Positions 1 to 12,670 of a stretch of 64,000 nt of DNA are shown here, piece after piece. The notes beneath the pieces are model-generated. The model saw nothing but the letters and a program-made list of their open reading frames with translations, ran no database searches and was not told the origin of the DNA. Origin of the DNA: Shimia sp022448905 (GTDB lineage: Bacteria; Pseudomonadota; Alphaproteobacteria; Rhodobacterales; Rhodobacteraceae); contig NZ_CP138953.1 of NCBI RefSeq assembly GCF_047126315.1, positions 1,488,001-1,552,000 on the forward strand. The letters are read 5' to 3'. Position numbers and translations under genes: made by a program. How positions within the stretch are numbered: position 1 is the first letter of the stretch; each line of letters opens with the position of its first letter.

Positions 1-683
1 CAGTTGATCAGCGTCGCGCCGGTTTCGGGATCAGGGGCGGAAATCGGGTAGGTCACAAACCGCTGGGTGTCGTGGCCTGCGAGGATCATCGACGTGCCGC
101 TCAGGAAAGCTGGCGCGGTGGTGGTGCCGCGCCACATTATGGCACCACCCCAGACAGGCGCGCCTTCGTCCGGATACATCTGCGCGCGGATGGCAGAGTG
201 CACCCCGTCTGCCGCGACCAGCATTTTGCCCGCCATGGATTTGATGGTTTCGCCTTCCTGATAGATGACCGCCACACCTTTGTCGGTGTTCGTGTATTGG
301 GTCACGCGGCAGCCAAAGGTGATGCAATCATCGCCACAGCGGTCCAGCAGGGCTTTCAACAGGCCCATCTGCAACTCGCCGCGGTGGACTGAATATTGTG
401 GCCAGTTGTATCCCGCATGGCGCCCGCGTGGTTCGGTCCAGATCTCCACGCCGGTCTTGGTGTAAAACCCGTAATCGCGGGTCTTCACGCCGACCTGGTC
501 CAGCATGTCCTCCAGGCCTAAGGCAAACAGCTCCCGCACACAGGGCGGCTGAAGGTTGATGCCCACGCCCAGAGGCTTTGGGTCTGTTACGCTTTCAAGG
601 ATGTGAAAAGGAACGCCAATCTCATGCAGGGTGAGGCCCATGGTCAGTCCGGCGATACCACCGCCAGCAATAATTACGGTCAT
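1..683 (-). CDS. FAD-dependent monooxygenase, 3' part cut off by the window edge
   Basis: The reading frame opens with ATG at 683 and stays open to base 1, so about 227 N-terminal residues are present. The product begins MTVIIAGGGIAGLTMGL, a Rossmann FAD-binding fold with the GxGxxG dinucleotide motif at residues 7-12. Further on come an ADGVHSAIR segment (the DG motif of class A flavin hydroxylases) and a WRG motif. This is the family of salicylate and 3-hydroxybenzoate hydroxylases, which use FAD and NAD(P)H to hydroxylate aromatic rings. The substrate cannot be told. It is transcribed away from rpoB, so the usual rplJ-rplL genes are not directly upstream of rpoB here. No strong ribosome binding site is visible (AGAG at a workable distance). 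Confidence 0.85.
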   Translation of the reverse strand, partial: MTVIIAGGGIAGLTMGLTLHEIGVPFHILESVTDPKPLGVGINLQPPCVRELFALGLEDMLDQVGVKTRDYGFYTKTGVEIWTEPRGRHAGYNWPQYSVHRGELQMGLLKALLDRCGDDCITFGCRVTQYTNTDKGVAVIYQEGETIKSMAGKMLVAADGVHSAIRAQMYPDEGAPVWGGAIMWRGTTTAPAFLSGTSMILAGHDTQRFVTYPISAPDPETGATLIN

Positions 684-1008
684 AGTAAGAGTCAGTCTCT
701 TGTTGTTCGTTGTTTTGTCCTGGAGTATTGTGAAAATTCCTCGGCGGTGCAAATGCAACTGCGCCCGACCAAGGCGATGGTCCCAGAATGGGGCCCTGGC
801 TGATTTGGCGAATGTCAAGCCCCAAGGGGTTGCAAAGGCACGCTTGATTCAATATTCGGTAATCTCTTGCGGTTTCGAGCGATTCGGGGCCGCTTTTGTC
901 CTTTGCGGATTTATTGGATAAGGCGGCGCTGATCTGGGGCACTCTCCCCACACTTTCAAAAGACGACACAAACAAGACAAAGCCTTGAAATACAGGTGAA
1001 AACCCCGG

Positions 1009-1059
1009 CTTGGTAAGCCTCTTGGGTTCTGCGATGCACGCAGCAAGAGGTTTTCCAAG
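1009..1059 (+). promoter_or_regulatory. Long imperfect hairpin in the rpoB leader
   Basis: Nested complementary arms pair around 1034-1038: CTTGG (1009-1013) with CCAAG (1055-1059), CCTCTTG (1018-1024) with CAAGAGG (1044-1050), and CTGCG (1029-1033) with CGCAG (1039-1043). No T-run follows, so it is unlikely to be a simple terminator. The 504-base gap 684-1187 otherwise holds no convincing gene and must contain the divergent promoters; I could not assign -35/-10 boxes. An RNase III processing stem lies ahead of rpoB in E. coli, and this could be a counterpart; that is inference. Confidence 0.5.
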
Positions 1060-1187
1060 GCAGGATTTTGATCGAGTGACCCCGGTGGGACGGGGGCGAG
1101 AATGGATCTGATCCACGCCGTCACTGACGCGACGTGCCGGGGCCCGACGGTATGTTGTTGATGATGAATCGAAAGGTGACATTGACC

Positions 1188-5321
<4,134 letters not shown>

Positions 5322-5324
<3 letters not shown>

Positions 5325-5339
5325 GGGCGTTAGCCCTCA
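5322..5339 (+). other. Hairpin containing the rpoB stop codon
   Basis: TGAGGGC (5322-5328, starting with the stop codon) pairs perfectly with GCCCTCA (5333-5339) across a GTTA loop. No T-run follows, and rpoC starts 40 bases later. It may protect or separate the rpoB and rpoC parts of the message. Confidence 0.5.
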
Positions 5340-5379
5340 TCCCATCCACTCTCCTCCCAACCAAATTTGAGGTATCAAA

Positions 5380-8300
5380 ATGAACCAGGAACTGACGAAC
5401 AACCCGTTTAACCCGCTCGCGCCACAAAAGGCGTTTGACGAGATCAAAGTCTCGCTGGCCTCGCCGGAGCGGATCCTGTCGTGGTCCTACGGTGAGATCA
5501 AAAAGCCGGAAACCATCAACTACCGTACGTTCAAACCAGAGCGTGACGGTCTGTTCTGTGCGCGTATCTTTGGCCCAATCAAAGACTACGAATGTCTCTG
5601 CGGCAAATATAAGCGCATGAAGTATCGCGGCGTTGTCTGCGAAAAATGTGGTGTTGAAGTTACCCTTCAGAAAGTGCGCCGTGAGCGCATGGGCCACATC
5701 GAGCTGGCCGCGCCAGTGGCACACATCTGGTTCCTGAAATCGCTGCCATCCCGCATCGGCCTGATGCTGGACATGACTCTGCGTGATCTGGAACGTGTGC
5801 TGTACTTTGAAAACTACGTTGTTATCGAGCCGGGTCTGACCGACCTGACCTACGGCCAGATGATGACCGAAGAAGAGTACATGGATGCGCAGGACGCATA
5901 CGGCATGGACGCCTTCACCGCCAACATCGGTGCTGAAGCGATCCGTGAAATGCTGTCCATGATCGATCTGGAATCTGAAGCCGAGCAGCTGCGCGCCGAT
6001 CTGGCCGAAGCAACCGGTGAACTGAAGCCAAAGAAGATCATTAAGCGTCTGAAAGTGGTTGAGAGCTTCATTGAGTCTGGCAACCGTCCGGAGTGGATGA
6101 TCCTGACTGTGATCCCAGTGATCCCACCAGAGCTGCGCCCGCTGGTGCCGCTGGATGGTGGCCGCTTTGCGACGTCCGACCTCAACGACCTCTACCGTCG
6201 GGTGATCAACCGGAACAACCGTCTGAAGCGTCTGATCGAACTGCGTGCGCCTGACATTATCGTGCGCAACGAAAAGCGGATGCTGCAGGAATCTGTGGAT
6301 GCGCTGTTTGACAACGGCCGTCGCGGCCGCGTGATCACCGGCGCCAACAAGCGTCCGCTGAAATCGCTGTCTGACATGCTGAAAGGTAAGCAGGGTCGTT
6401 TCCGTCAGAACCTTTTGGGTAAGCGCGTCGACTTCTCTGGCCGTTCGGTGATTGTGACCGGTCCGGAACTGAAACTGCATCAGTGTGGTCTTCCCAAGAA
6501 GATGGCGCTCGAGCTGTTCAAGCCGTTCATCTACTCGCGTCTGGAAGCCAAAGGTCTGTCCTCTACTGTGAAGCAGGCCAAGAAACTGGTGGAAAAAGAG
6601 CGTCCCGAAGTTTGGGATATCCTCGATGAGGTGATCCGCGAACACCCTGTCATGCTGAACCGTGCGCCTACGCTGCACCGTTTGGGCATTCAGGCGTTTG
6701 AGCCGGTTCTGATCGAAGGTAAGGCGATCCAGCTGCACCCGCTTGTCTGTTCTGCGTTTAACGCCGACTTCGACGGCGACCAGATGGCAGTTCACGTTCC
6801 TCTGAGCCTTGAGGCCCAGCTGGAAGCGCGTGTTCTGATGATGTCCACCAACAACGTTCTGTCCCCGGCCAACGGTGCACCAATCATCGTTCCGTCGCAG
6901 GATATGATCTTGGGCCTGTACTACACTTCCATCATGCGTGAAGGCATGAAAGGTGAAGGCATGGTCTTCTCCTCCATCGAGGAAGTTCAGTACGCGCTGG
7001 ACGCTGGCGAAGTGCACCTGCACGCCAAGATCCACGCCCGTATCCCACAGATCGACGAGAACGGTCTGGAAGTTGTGGAACGTGTGGAAACCACCCCTGG
7101 TCGTGTGCGCCTCGGCGCGCTTCTGCCGCAGAACAACAAGGCGCCATTTGCCTTGGTGAACAAGCTGCTGCGGAAGAAAGACGTTCAGAACGTGATTGAC
7201 ACCGTCTACCGCTACTGTGGTCAGAAAGAGTCCGTGATCTTCTGTGACCAGATCATGACCATGGGCTTCCGCGAAGCGTTCAAGGCCGGCATCTCGTTTG
7301 GTAAAGACGACATGGTGATCCCGGACAACAAGTGGACCATCGTCGACGACACCCGCGATCAGGTGAAAGACTTTGAACAGCAATACATGGACGGCCTGAT
7401 CACTCAGGGCGAAAAGTACAACAAAGTTGTGGATGCCTGGTCCAAGTGTAACGACAAAGTCACCGACGCGATGATGGGCACCATCTCCGCGGCGCAGACT
7501 GACGAGAACGGCGCCGAAGCGGAGCCAAACTCGGTCTACATGATGGCCCACTCCGGTGCGCGTGGCTCGGTCACACAGATGAAACAGCTGGGCGGTATGC
7601 GCGGCCTGATGGCCAAGCCAAACGGCGACATCATCGAGACCCCGATTATCTCGAACTTTAAAGAGGGTCTGACCGTTCTGGAGTACTTCAACTCCACCCA
7701 CGGTGCCCGTAAGGGTCTGTCTGATACCGCGCTGAAAACAGCGAACTCCGGTTACCTGACACGTCGTCTGGTTGACGTGGCGCAGGACTGCATCGTGCGT
7801 ATGCACGACTGTGGCACTGACAATGCCATCAATGCCGAAGCCGCTGTGAACGACGGTGAGGTTGTGGCCTCTCTGGCAGAGCGTATCCTGGGCCGTGTTG
7901 CGGCTGAGGATATCATGAAGCCAGGCACGGATGAGGTGCTGGTTGCACATGGTCAGCTGATCGACGAACGCATGGCGGACTCGATTGACGAAGCTGGTGT
8001 GGCCAATGCCCGTATCCGCAGCCCGTTGACCTGTGAGGCTGAGGAAGGCGTCTGTGCCATGTGCTACGGTCGTGACCTTGCACGCGGTACGCTGGTGAAC
8101 ACCGGTGAAGCGGTTGGTATCATCGCGGCGCAGTCGATTGGTGAACCTGGTACACAGCTGACGATGCGGACCTTCCACATCGGTGGTGTTGCGCAGGGTG
8201 GTCAACAGTCGTTCCTGGAAGCAAGCCAGGAAGGCAAGATTGTCTTTGAAAACGCCAACACTCTGGAGAACGCCAACGGCGAGATCCTGGTGATGGGCCG

Positions 8301-9627
8301 CAACATGAAGCTGATCATTCAGGGCGAAGACGGCGACGAGCGTGCCAGCCACAAGGTTGGGTACGGTTCCAAGCTGTTTGTCAAAGACGGCCAGGCGGTC
8401 AGCTTTGGCGACAAGCTGTTTGAATGGGATCCGTACACCTTGCCAATCCTGGCGGAGAAAGACGGTAAGGCGAAGTTTGTTGATCTGACCGTGGGTATCT
8501 CCCTGCGTGACGAGACCGATGACGCAACCGGCATGACACAGAAGATCGTGTCTGACTGGCGTGCGGCACCAAAAGGCAACGAGCTGAAGCCAGAAGTGAT
8601 CCTGGTGGATGCCGATGGCGAGCCTGTGCGCAACGATGCGGGCAACCCGGTTCACTACCCAATGTCTGTGGACGCGATCCTGTCTGTTGAAGATCAGCAG
8701 GACGTGAAAGCTGGTGACGTTATCGCGCGTATCCCGCGTGAAGGTGCAAAAACCAAAGACATTACCGGTGGTCTGCCACGTGTGGCCGAACTGTTCGAAG
8801 CGCGTCGTCCAAAAGATCACGCGATCATCGCAGAAATCGATGGTTACGTGCGCTTTGGCCGCGACTACAAGAACAAGCGCCGCATCGCGATCGAACCGTC
8901 TGATGAGAGCCTGGAGACCGTGGAATACATGGTGCCAAAGGGCAAACACATCCCAGTGCAGGAAGGCGACTTCGTGCAGAAGGGTGACTACATCATGGAC
9001 GGTAACCCGGCACCGCACGACATCCTCTCCATCATGGGTGTTGAAGCGCTGGCGGATTACATGATCGACGAAGTGCAGGACGTGTATCGACTGCAAGGTG
9101 TGAAGATCAACGATAAGCACATCGAAGTGATCGTCCGCCAGATGTTGCAGAAGTGGGAAATCCAGGACTCTGGTGAAACCACCCTGCTCAAAGGCGAACA
9201 CGTCGAGAAGGCTGAGTTTGACGCCGCCAACGAGAAGGCGCTGGCCGAAGGCCGCCGTCCTGCTCAGGGTGAGCCGATCCTGCTTGGTATCACCAAAGCG
9301 TCGCTTCAGACCCGGTCCTTCATCTCCGCGGCTTCGTTCCAGGAGACCACCCGCGTTCTTACCGAAGCCTCCGTGCAGGGTAAGAAAGACAAGCTGGTTG
9401 GCCTCAAAGAGAACGTTATCGTGGGCCGCCTGATCCCAGCCGGTACCGGTGGTGCGACACAGAAAGTACGTCGTATCGCGTCTGAGCGGGACAACGTGGT
9501 TGTGGAAGCGCGTCGTGAGGAGGCGGAAGCCGCCGCACGTTTGGCAGCCCCGGTTGAAGATGTGACTGCGGATGATGTGTTTGACAGCGGTCTGGTGGAA
9601 ACACCGGAAAGCCGCGAGTTCGACTAA
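5380..9627 (+). CDS. rpoC: DNA-directed RNA polymerase subunit beta'
   Basis: Beta' subunit, 1415 residues. The N-terminal zinc finger (CLCG near residue 72, CEKCG near 87-90), the catalytic Mg-binding NADFDGD (about 461-467), the trigger loop/bridge helix region and the second zinc site (C about 810, then CEAEEGVCAMC near 884-894) are all present. ATG 5380 gives the normal MNQELTN start after a weak GAGG-type site. It is co-transcribed with rpoB and ends just before a strong intrinsic terminator. Confidence 0.99.
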   Translation: MNQELTNNPFNPLAPQKAFDEIKVSLASPERILSWSYGEIKKPETINYRTFKPERDGLFCARIFGPIKDYECLCGKYKRMKYRGVVCEKCGVEVTLQKVRRERMGHIELAAPVAHIWFLKSLPSRIGLMLDMTLRDLERVLYFENYVVIEPGLTDLTYGQMMTEEEYMDAQDAYGMDAFTANIGAEAIREMLSMIDLESEAEQLRADLAEATGELKPKKIIKRLKVVESFIESGNRPEWMILTVIPVIPPELRPLVPLDGGRFATSDLNDLYRRVINRNNRLKRLIELRAPDIIVRNEKRMLQESVDALFDNGRRGRVITGANKRPLKSLSDMLKGKQGRFRQNLLGKRVDFSGRSVIVTGPELKLHQCGLPKKMALELFKPFIYSRLEAKGLSSTVKQAKKLVEKERPEVWDILDEVIREHPVMLNRAPTLHRLGIQAFEPVLIEGKAIQLHPLVCSAFNADFDGDQMAVHVPLSLEAQLEARVLMMSTNNVLSPANGAPIIVPSQDMILGLYYTSIMREGMKGEGMVFSSIEEVQYALDAGEVHLHAKIHARIPQIDENGLEVVERVETTPGRVRLGALLPQNNKAPFALVNKLLRKKDVQNVIDTVYRYCGQKESVIFCDQIMTMGFREAFKAGISFGKDDMVIPDNKWTIVDDTRDQVKDFEQQYMDGLITQGEKYNKVVDAWSKCNDKVTDAMMGTISAAQTDENGAEAEPNSVYMMAHSGARGSVTQMKQLGGMRGLMAKPNGDIIETPIISNFKEGLTVLEYFNSTHGARKGLSDTALKTANSGYLTRRLVDVAQDCIVRMHDCGTDNAINAEAAVNDGEVVASLAERILGRVAAEDIMKPGTDEVLVAHGQLIDERMADSIDEAGVANARIRSPLTCEAEEGVCAMCYGRDLARGTLVNTGEAVGIIAAQSIGEPGTQLTMRTFHIGGVAQGGQQSFLEASQEGKIVFENANTLENANGEILVMGRNMKLIIQGEDGDERASHKVGYGSKLFVKDGQAVSFGDKLFEWDPYTLPILAEKDGKAKFVDLTVGISLRDETDDATGMTQKIVSDWRAAPKGNELKPEVILVDADGEPVRNDAGNPVHYPMSVDAILSVEDQQDVKAGDVIARIPREGAKTKDITGGLPRVAELFEARRPKDHAIIAEIDGYVRFGRDYKNKRRIAIEPSDESLETVEYMVPKGKHIPVQEGDFVQKGDYIMDGNPAPHDILSIMGVEALADYMIDEVQDVYRLQGVKINDKHIEVIVRQMLQKWEIQDSGETTLLKGEHVEKAEFDAANEKALAEGRRPAQGEPILLGITKASLQTRSFISAASFQETTRVLTEASVQGKKDKLVGLKENVIVGRLIPAGTGGATQKVRRIASERDNVVVEARREEAEAAARLAAPVEDVTADDVFDSGLVETPESREFD

Positions 9628-9650
9628 ACCATCGACCTAACGCTTTTTGA

Positions 9651-9684
9651 AAGGGCCCCCGGCAATACGCCGGGGGCCCTTTTG
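9651..9684 (+). terminator. Rho-independent terminator after rpoC
   Basis: AAGGGCCCCCGGC (9651-9663) pairs with GCCGGGGGCCCTT across a short AATAC loop and runs into TTTT. It lies 24 bases after the rpoC stop and closes the rpoBC unit. Confidence 0.93.
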
Positions 9685-9782
9685 CTTTCGGCGAGGATAT
9701 TTGGGGAATGAGAAACCGGGGTCTTGGCAAAGCACAGAGGTGGTCCTAGGGTCGCTCGGTTGCATACGGGAAAGGGCGGCAC

Positions 9783-10673
9783 ATGGCGGCGATGTCAGAC
9801 AACACCAAGGGCGCACTCCTGATGATGCTCTCTATGGCGGCGTTTACGTTCAACGACACGTTGGTGAAGTCTCTGGGCACAGATGTGCCACTGTTTCAGA
9901 TGTTGTTTCTGCGTGGAGTACTGGCCTCAGTCTTGATCTGGGGATTGGCCAAGTCTTTAGGCAAGCTGCGCTGGGGCCTGTCACGTCAGGATTGGGCGCT
10001 GGTGATTGTGCGCACCGTTGCCGAAATCGGCGCGGCCTATTTCTTTATCACGGCGCTCTACCACATGCCCTTGGCCAATGTGACGGCGATCCTGCAAATC
10101 TTGCCTTTGACCGTGACCCTTGGTGGCGCATTGTTTTTTGGTGAGGCTGTTGGCTGGCGGCGGGCCTCTGCGATTGCCGCGGGTTTCTGCGGCATGTTGC
10201 TGATTGTGCGGCCGGGGCCATATGGCTTTGACCAATATGCGATCTACGCCATGGTGGCGGTGGCCTTTGTGACTTTGCGCGATCTGTCGACACGCAAAAT
10301 GTCCGCCAATGTGCCGTCTTTGACGGTGACACTGGTGGCCTCGCTTGGCGTCATGGTGTTTGCCGGAGCGGCCAGCCTGGGCGGCGAGTGGGTCACCTTG
10401 GATGTCCGCCAATGGATGCTGCTCAGCGGGGCCGCGCTTTTCATCTTGGGCGGCTATCTGTTTTCGGTCCTGGTGATGCGCGTGGGTGAGGTCAGCTTCA
10501 TCGCGCCCTTCCGCTACAGCGGGCTGCTCTGGGCGCTGATCCTGGGCTTTGTGGTGTTTGGCGACTGGCCAGACCCCATCACGCTCACCGGGGCGGCGAT
10601 TGTTGTGGGGGCAGGGGTGTTCACCTTGTTGCGCGGGCGCAAACTGTCTCAGGAAAACGTGGCACGCACCTGA
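9783..10673 (+). CDS. EamA/RhaT-type drug/metabolite transporter (DMT superfamily)
   Basis: A 296-residue inner-membrane protein built of two EamA repeats with about ten hydrophobic segments. The repeats are seen as NDTLVKSLG...FLRGVLAS in the first half and the matching second half ending in GAAIVVGAGVFTLLRGRK. DMT permeases of this size move small metabolites or amino-acid derivatives by secondary transport; the substrate cannot be read from sequence. ATG 9783 has GGAAAGGG at 9769-9776; ATG 9792 is an alternative. The last 25 bases overlap the convergent gene at 10649. Confidence 0.88.
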   Translation: MAAMSDNTKGALLMMLSMAAFTFNDTLVKSLGTDVPLFQMLFLRGVLASVLIWGLAKSLGKLRWGLSRQDWALVIVRTVAEIGAAYFFITALYHMPLANVTAILQILPLTVTLGGALFFGEAVGWRRASAIAAGFCGMLLIVRPGPYGFDQYAIYAMVAVAFVTLRDLSTRKMSANVPSLTVTLVASLGVMVFAGAASLGGEWVTLDVRQWMLLSGAALFILGGYLFSVLVMRVGEVSFIAPFRYSGLLWALILGFVVFGDWPDPITLTGAAIVVGAGVFTLLRGRKLSQENVART

Positions 10674-11464
10674 TCCACGTCGATCGCAAAGCGGGCTTTG
10701 AACTCCGCTTCCTGCTCCGGAGTTAAAGGCTCTACCGGCACTGGTTTGACCTTCTTCTGTCGGCTGTCGTTGTAGCCATTGTGGGTGCGCACCCACATCG
10801 GTGTATCGGTGAAAGACACAGTGGGCATGAACTGGTTCATGATGCCGTGGCGGAAGTTCATGATTGTGAGCGGACAGCCCCCACGCACATACATGCCCAG
10901 TGAAGCCACATAGAGATTGCGCACGGTATCGGTGGCGGCAATGCCGTCGCCACTCATCTCGGCAATCAGACCACGGTTCCAGTCAAAGGCGACAGAGCGG
11001 TTCTCCAGCAGGCCGGGCACAGCGTTCACCGCCGCGCGGAACTTTTCGAAGAAATCCACCGAAATGGCATCATCATCATCATGGCGGAACTGCAGGCAAG
11101 GCGCCTTGGGATCCTTGCGCGCGCCGTTGATCAGTTCTTTCATCAGCGGGCGATGTGGCTTTGGTTCATGGGCCACAATTGAGATCTGCGGAATGTCGGC
11201 TGTGATGTCGTGTAGACGGTCCACATGGTGCTTGGGCAAAGTGTCGCCAATCACGATGATCATCTCGAAATTTTGGTCGGTCTGCTCGCGCAGACAGGGC
11301 AGGGCCACCGTTTCCATCAACTGAAACCGCTCCTCCAGCCGGTCTTCGGCATAAAGGAAGGCAATACGGTCCTCGATGGTCTCATGTTCCACTTGAAATC
11401 CGCCCAAAGCTGGATAGGAGAACCGGCACAGACCAATCATCTGCATGTCCCTGCTGTCGATCAT
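10649..11464 (-). CDS. Putative rhamnosyltransferase-like glycosyltransferase
   Basis: 271 residues from ATG 11464 (MIDSRDMQMIGLCRFSYPAL), chosen because GAGAGG lies eight bases upstream; a longer frame to 11539 would cover the rpsL promoter. The pattern RFSYPALGGFQ, then a nucleotide-sugar fold with QTDQNFEMIIVIGD and a DDDDAIS acidic motif in place of the DxD motif, matches the family annotated as putative rhamnosyl transferase (Pfam Rhamno_transf). Such proteins are cytosolic and act on polysaccharide or protein acceptors; the acceptor is unknown. It is divergent from rpsL and overlaps the DMT gene tail-to-tail by 25 bases. Confidence 0.75.
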   Translation of the reverse strand: MIDSRDMQMIGLCRFSYPALGGFQVEHETIEDRIAFLYAEDRLEERFQLMETVALPCLREQTDQNFEMIIVIGDTLPKHHVDRLHDITADIPQISIVAHEPKPHRPLMKELINGARKDPKAPCLQFRHDDDDAISVDFFEKFRAAVNAVPGLLENRSVAFDWNRGLIAEMSGDGIAATDTVRNLYVASLGMYVRGGCPLTIMNFRHGIMNQFMPTVSFTDTPMWVRTHNGYNDSRQKKVKPVPVEPLTPEQEAEFKARFAIDVDQVRATFS

Positions 11465-11532
11465 GTTTTTGCCTCTCTTATGGTTGGGCGCACATTGGCA
11501 GGGGACGCGGACCAGCGCAACAGGGGCAGCTG

Positions 11533-11561
11533 TTGACAAGGGCTGCGACTCCCCATATACG
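11533..11561 (+). promoter_or_regulatory. Sigma-70 type promoter of the rpsL-rpsG-fusA-tuf operon
   Basis: TTGACA (11533-11538), exactly 17 bases, then TATACG (11556-11561). The -35 box is perfect consensus and the -10 box matches at four positions. Transcription would start near 11568, leaving a leader of about 220 bases before rpsL. The leader has small stems (for example CTTGTGTCCGCACAAG at about 11704-11719) but no obvious terminator. Confidence 0.75.
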
Positions 11562-11791
11562 CGCGAACATCCGGCAATGGGAGAAGTGTACCCTGAGCCG
11601 TTTCACACCTGTAGTGGTCAAGTTCCGGTCTACTTTGAAGACCGCAACCTCTGAGACCCCACCGCGTCGTTTGCCTCGGAATGGAAACGATTGCGGTTTT
11701 TGCGCTTGTGTCCGCACAAGTTGCGAAAAAACAGATAACCGCGTTGGGCCTCGGCCCGGCGTATAAATGGAAGCAATAGGAAAGAGACCCT

Positions 11792-12163
11792 ATGCCAACG
11801 ATTCAGCAGCTGATCCGCAAACCGCGTCAGCCTAAAATCAAGCGCTCCAAGTCGCAGCACCTGGAGCAGTGCCCTCAGAAGCGTGGCGTATGTACCCGTG
11901 TGTACACCACCACGCCGAAGAAACCTAACTCCGCTATGCGTAAAGTTGCGAAGGTGCGCCTGACCAACGGTTACGAAGTGATCTCCTACATCCCAGGTGA
12001 ATCCCACAACCTTCAGGAACACTCCGTGGTTCTGATCCGCGGCGGTCGTGTAAAAGACCTTCCGGGTGTTCGTTACCACATCCTGCGTGGTGTTCTGGAT
12101 ACCCAAGGCGTCAAAGACCGTAAGCAACGTCGTTCCAAGTACGGCGCGAAGCGTCCTAAGTAA
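11792..12163 (+). CDS. rpsL: 30S ribosomal protein S12
   Basis: 123 residues, full length. S12 sits in the decoding centre of the small subunit. The TTTPKKPNSAMRK loop keeps both lysines whose change gives streptomycin resistance, and GGRVKDLPGVRYH is also wild type. The ribosome binding site is AGGAAAGAG just before ATG 11792. First gene of the str operon, 15 bases ahead of rpsG. Confidence 0.98.
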   Translation: MPTIQQLIRKPRQPKIKRSKSQHLEQCPQKRGVCTRVYTTTPKKPNSAMRKVAKVRLTNGYEVISYIPGESHNLQEHSVVLIRGGRVKDLPGVRYHILRGVLDTQGVKDRKQRRSKYGAKRPK

Positions 12164-12178
12164 GAAGGAGAGGCTGAT

Positions 12179-12649
12179 ATGTCACGTCGTCACGCCGCTG
12201 AGAAACGCGAGATTCTGCCTGACGCCAAATTTGGCGATAAGGTCCTGAGCAAATTCATGAACAACCTGATGATCGACGGCAAGAAATCTGTTGCCGAAAA
12301 GATCGTTTACAACGCGCTGGACCGCGTTGAAAACAAGGTGAAGCGCGCCCCTGTTGAAGTGTTCCACGAAGCACTCGACAACATCAAACCATCGGTTGAG
12401 GTTCGCTCCCGCCGTGTGGGTGGTGCCACCTATCAGGTTCCGGTCGAAGTGCGCCCTGAGCGCCGCGAAGCCCTGGCCATCCGCTGGCTGATTGGTGCTG
12501 CGCGTGGCCGCAACGAAAACACCATGGAAGAACGCCTTGCAGGCGAACTTCTGGATGCCGTGAACTCCCGCGGTACCGCCGTTAAGAAGCGCGAAGACAC
12601 TCACAAGATGGCAGAAGCTAACAAAGCCTTCAGCCATTATCGTTGGTAA
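12179..12649 (+). CDS. rpsG: 30S ribosomal protein S7
   Basis: 156 residues, the standard length. S7 nucleates assembly of the head of the 30S subunit and, in other bacteria, can repress translation of this operon. MSRRHAAEKREILPD and the GGATYQVPVEV core are typical. AAGGAGAG lies six bases before ATG 12179. Confidence 0.98.
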   Translation: MSRRHAAEKREILPDAKFGDKVLSKFMNNLMIDGKKSVAEKIVYNALDRVENKVKRAPVEVFHEALDNIKPSVEVRSRRVGGATYQVPVEVRPERREALAIRWLIGAARGRNENTMEERLAGELLDAVNSRGTAVKKREDTHKMAEANKAFSHYRW

Positions 12650-12670
12650 AGCCCAGAGGACATTAGACCA

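Noticed and set aside
622..1182. 186-codon minus-strand frame in the rpoB leader
   Set aside because: Overlaps the monooxygenase start and the leader hairpin, has odd composition and no ribosome binding site.
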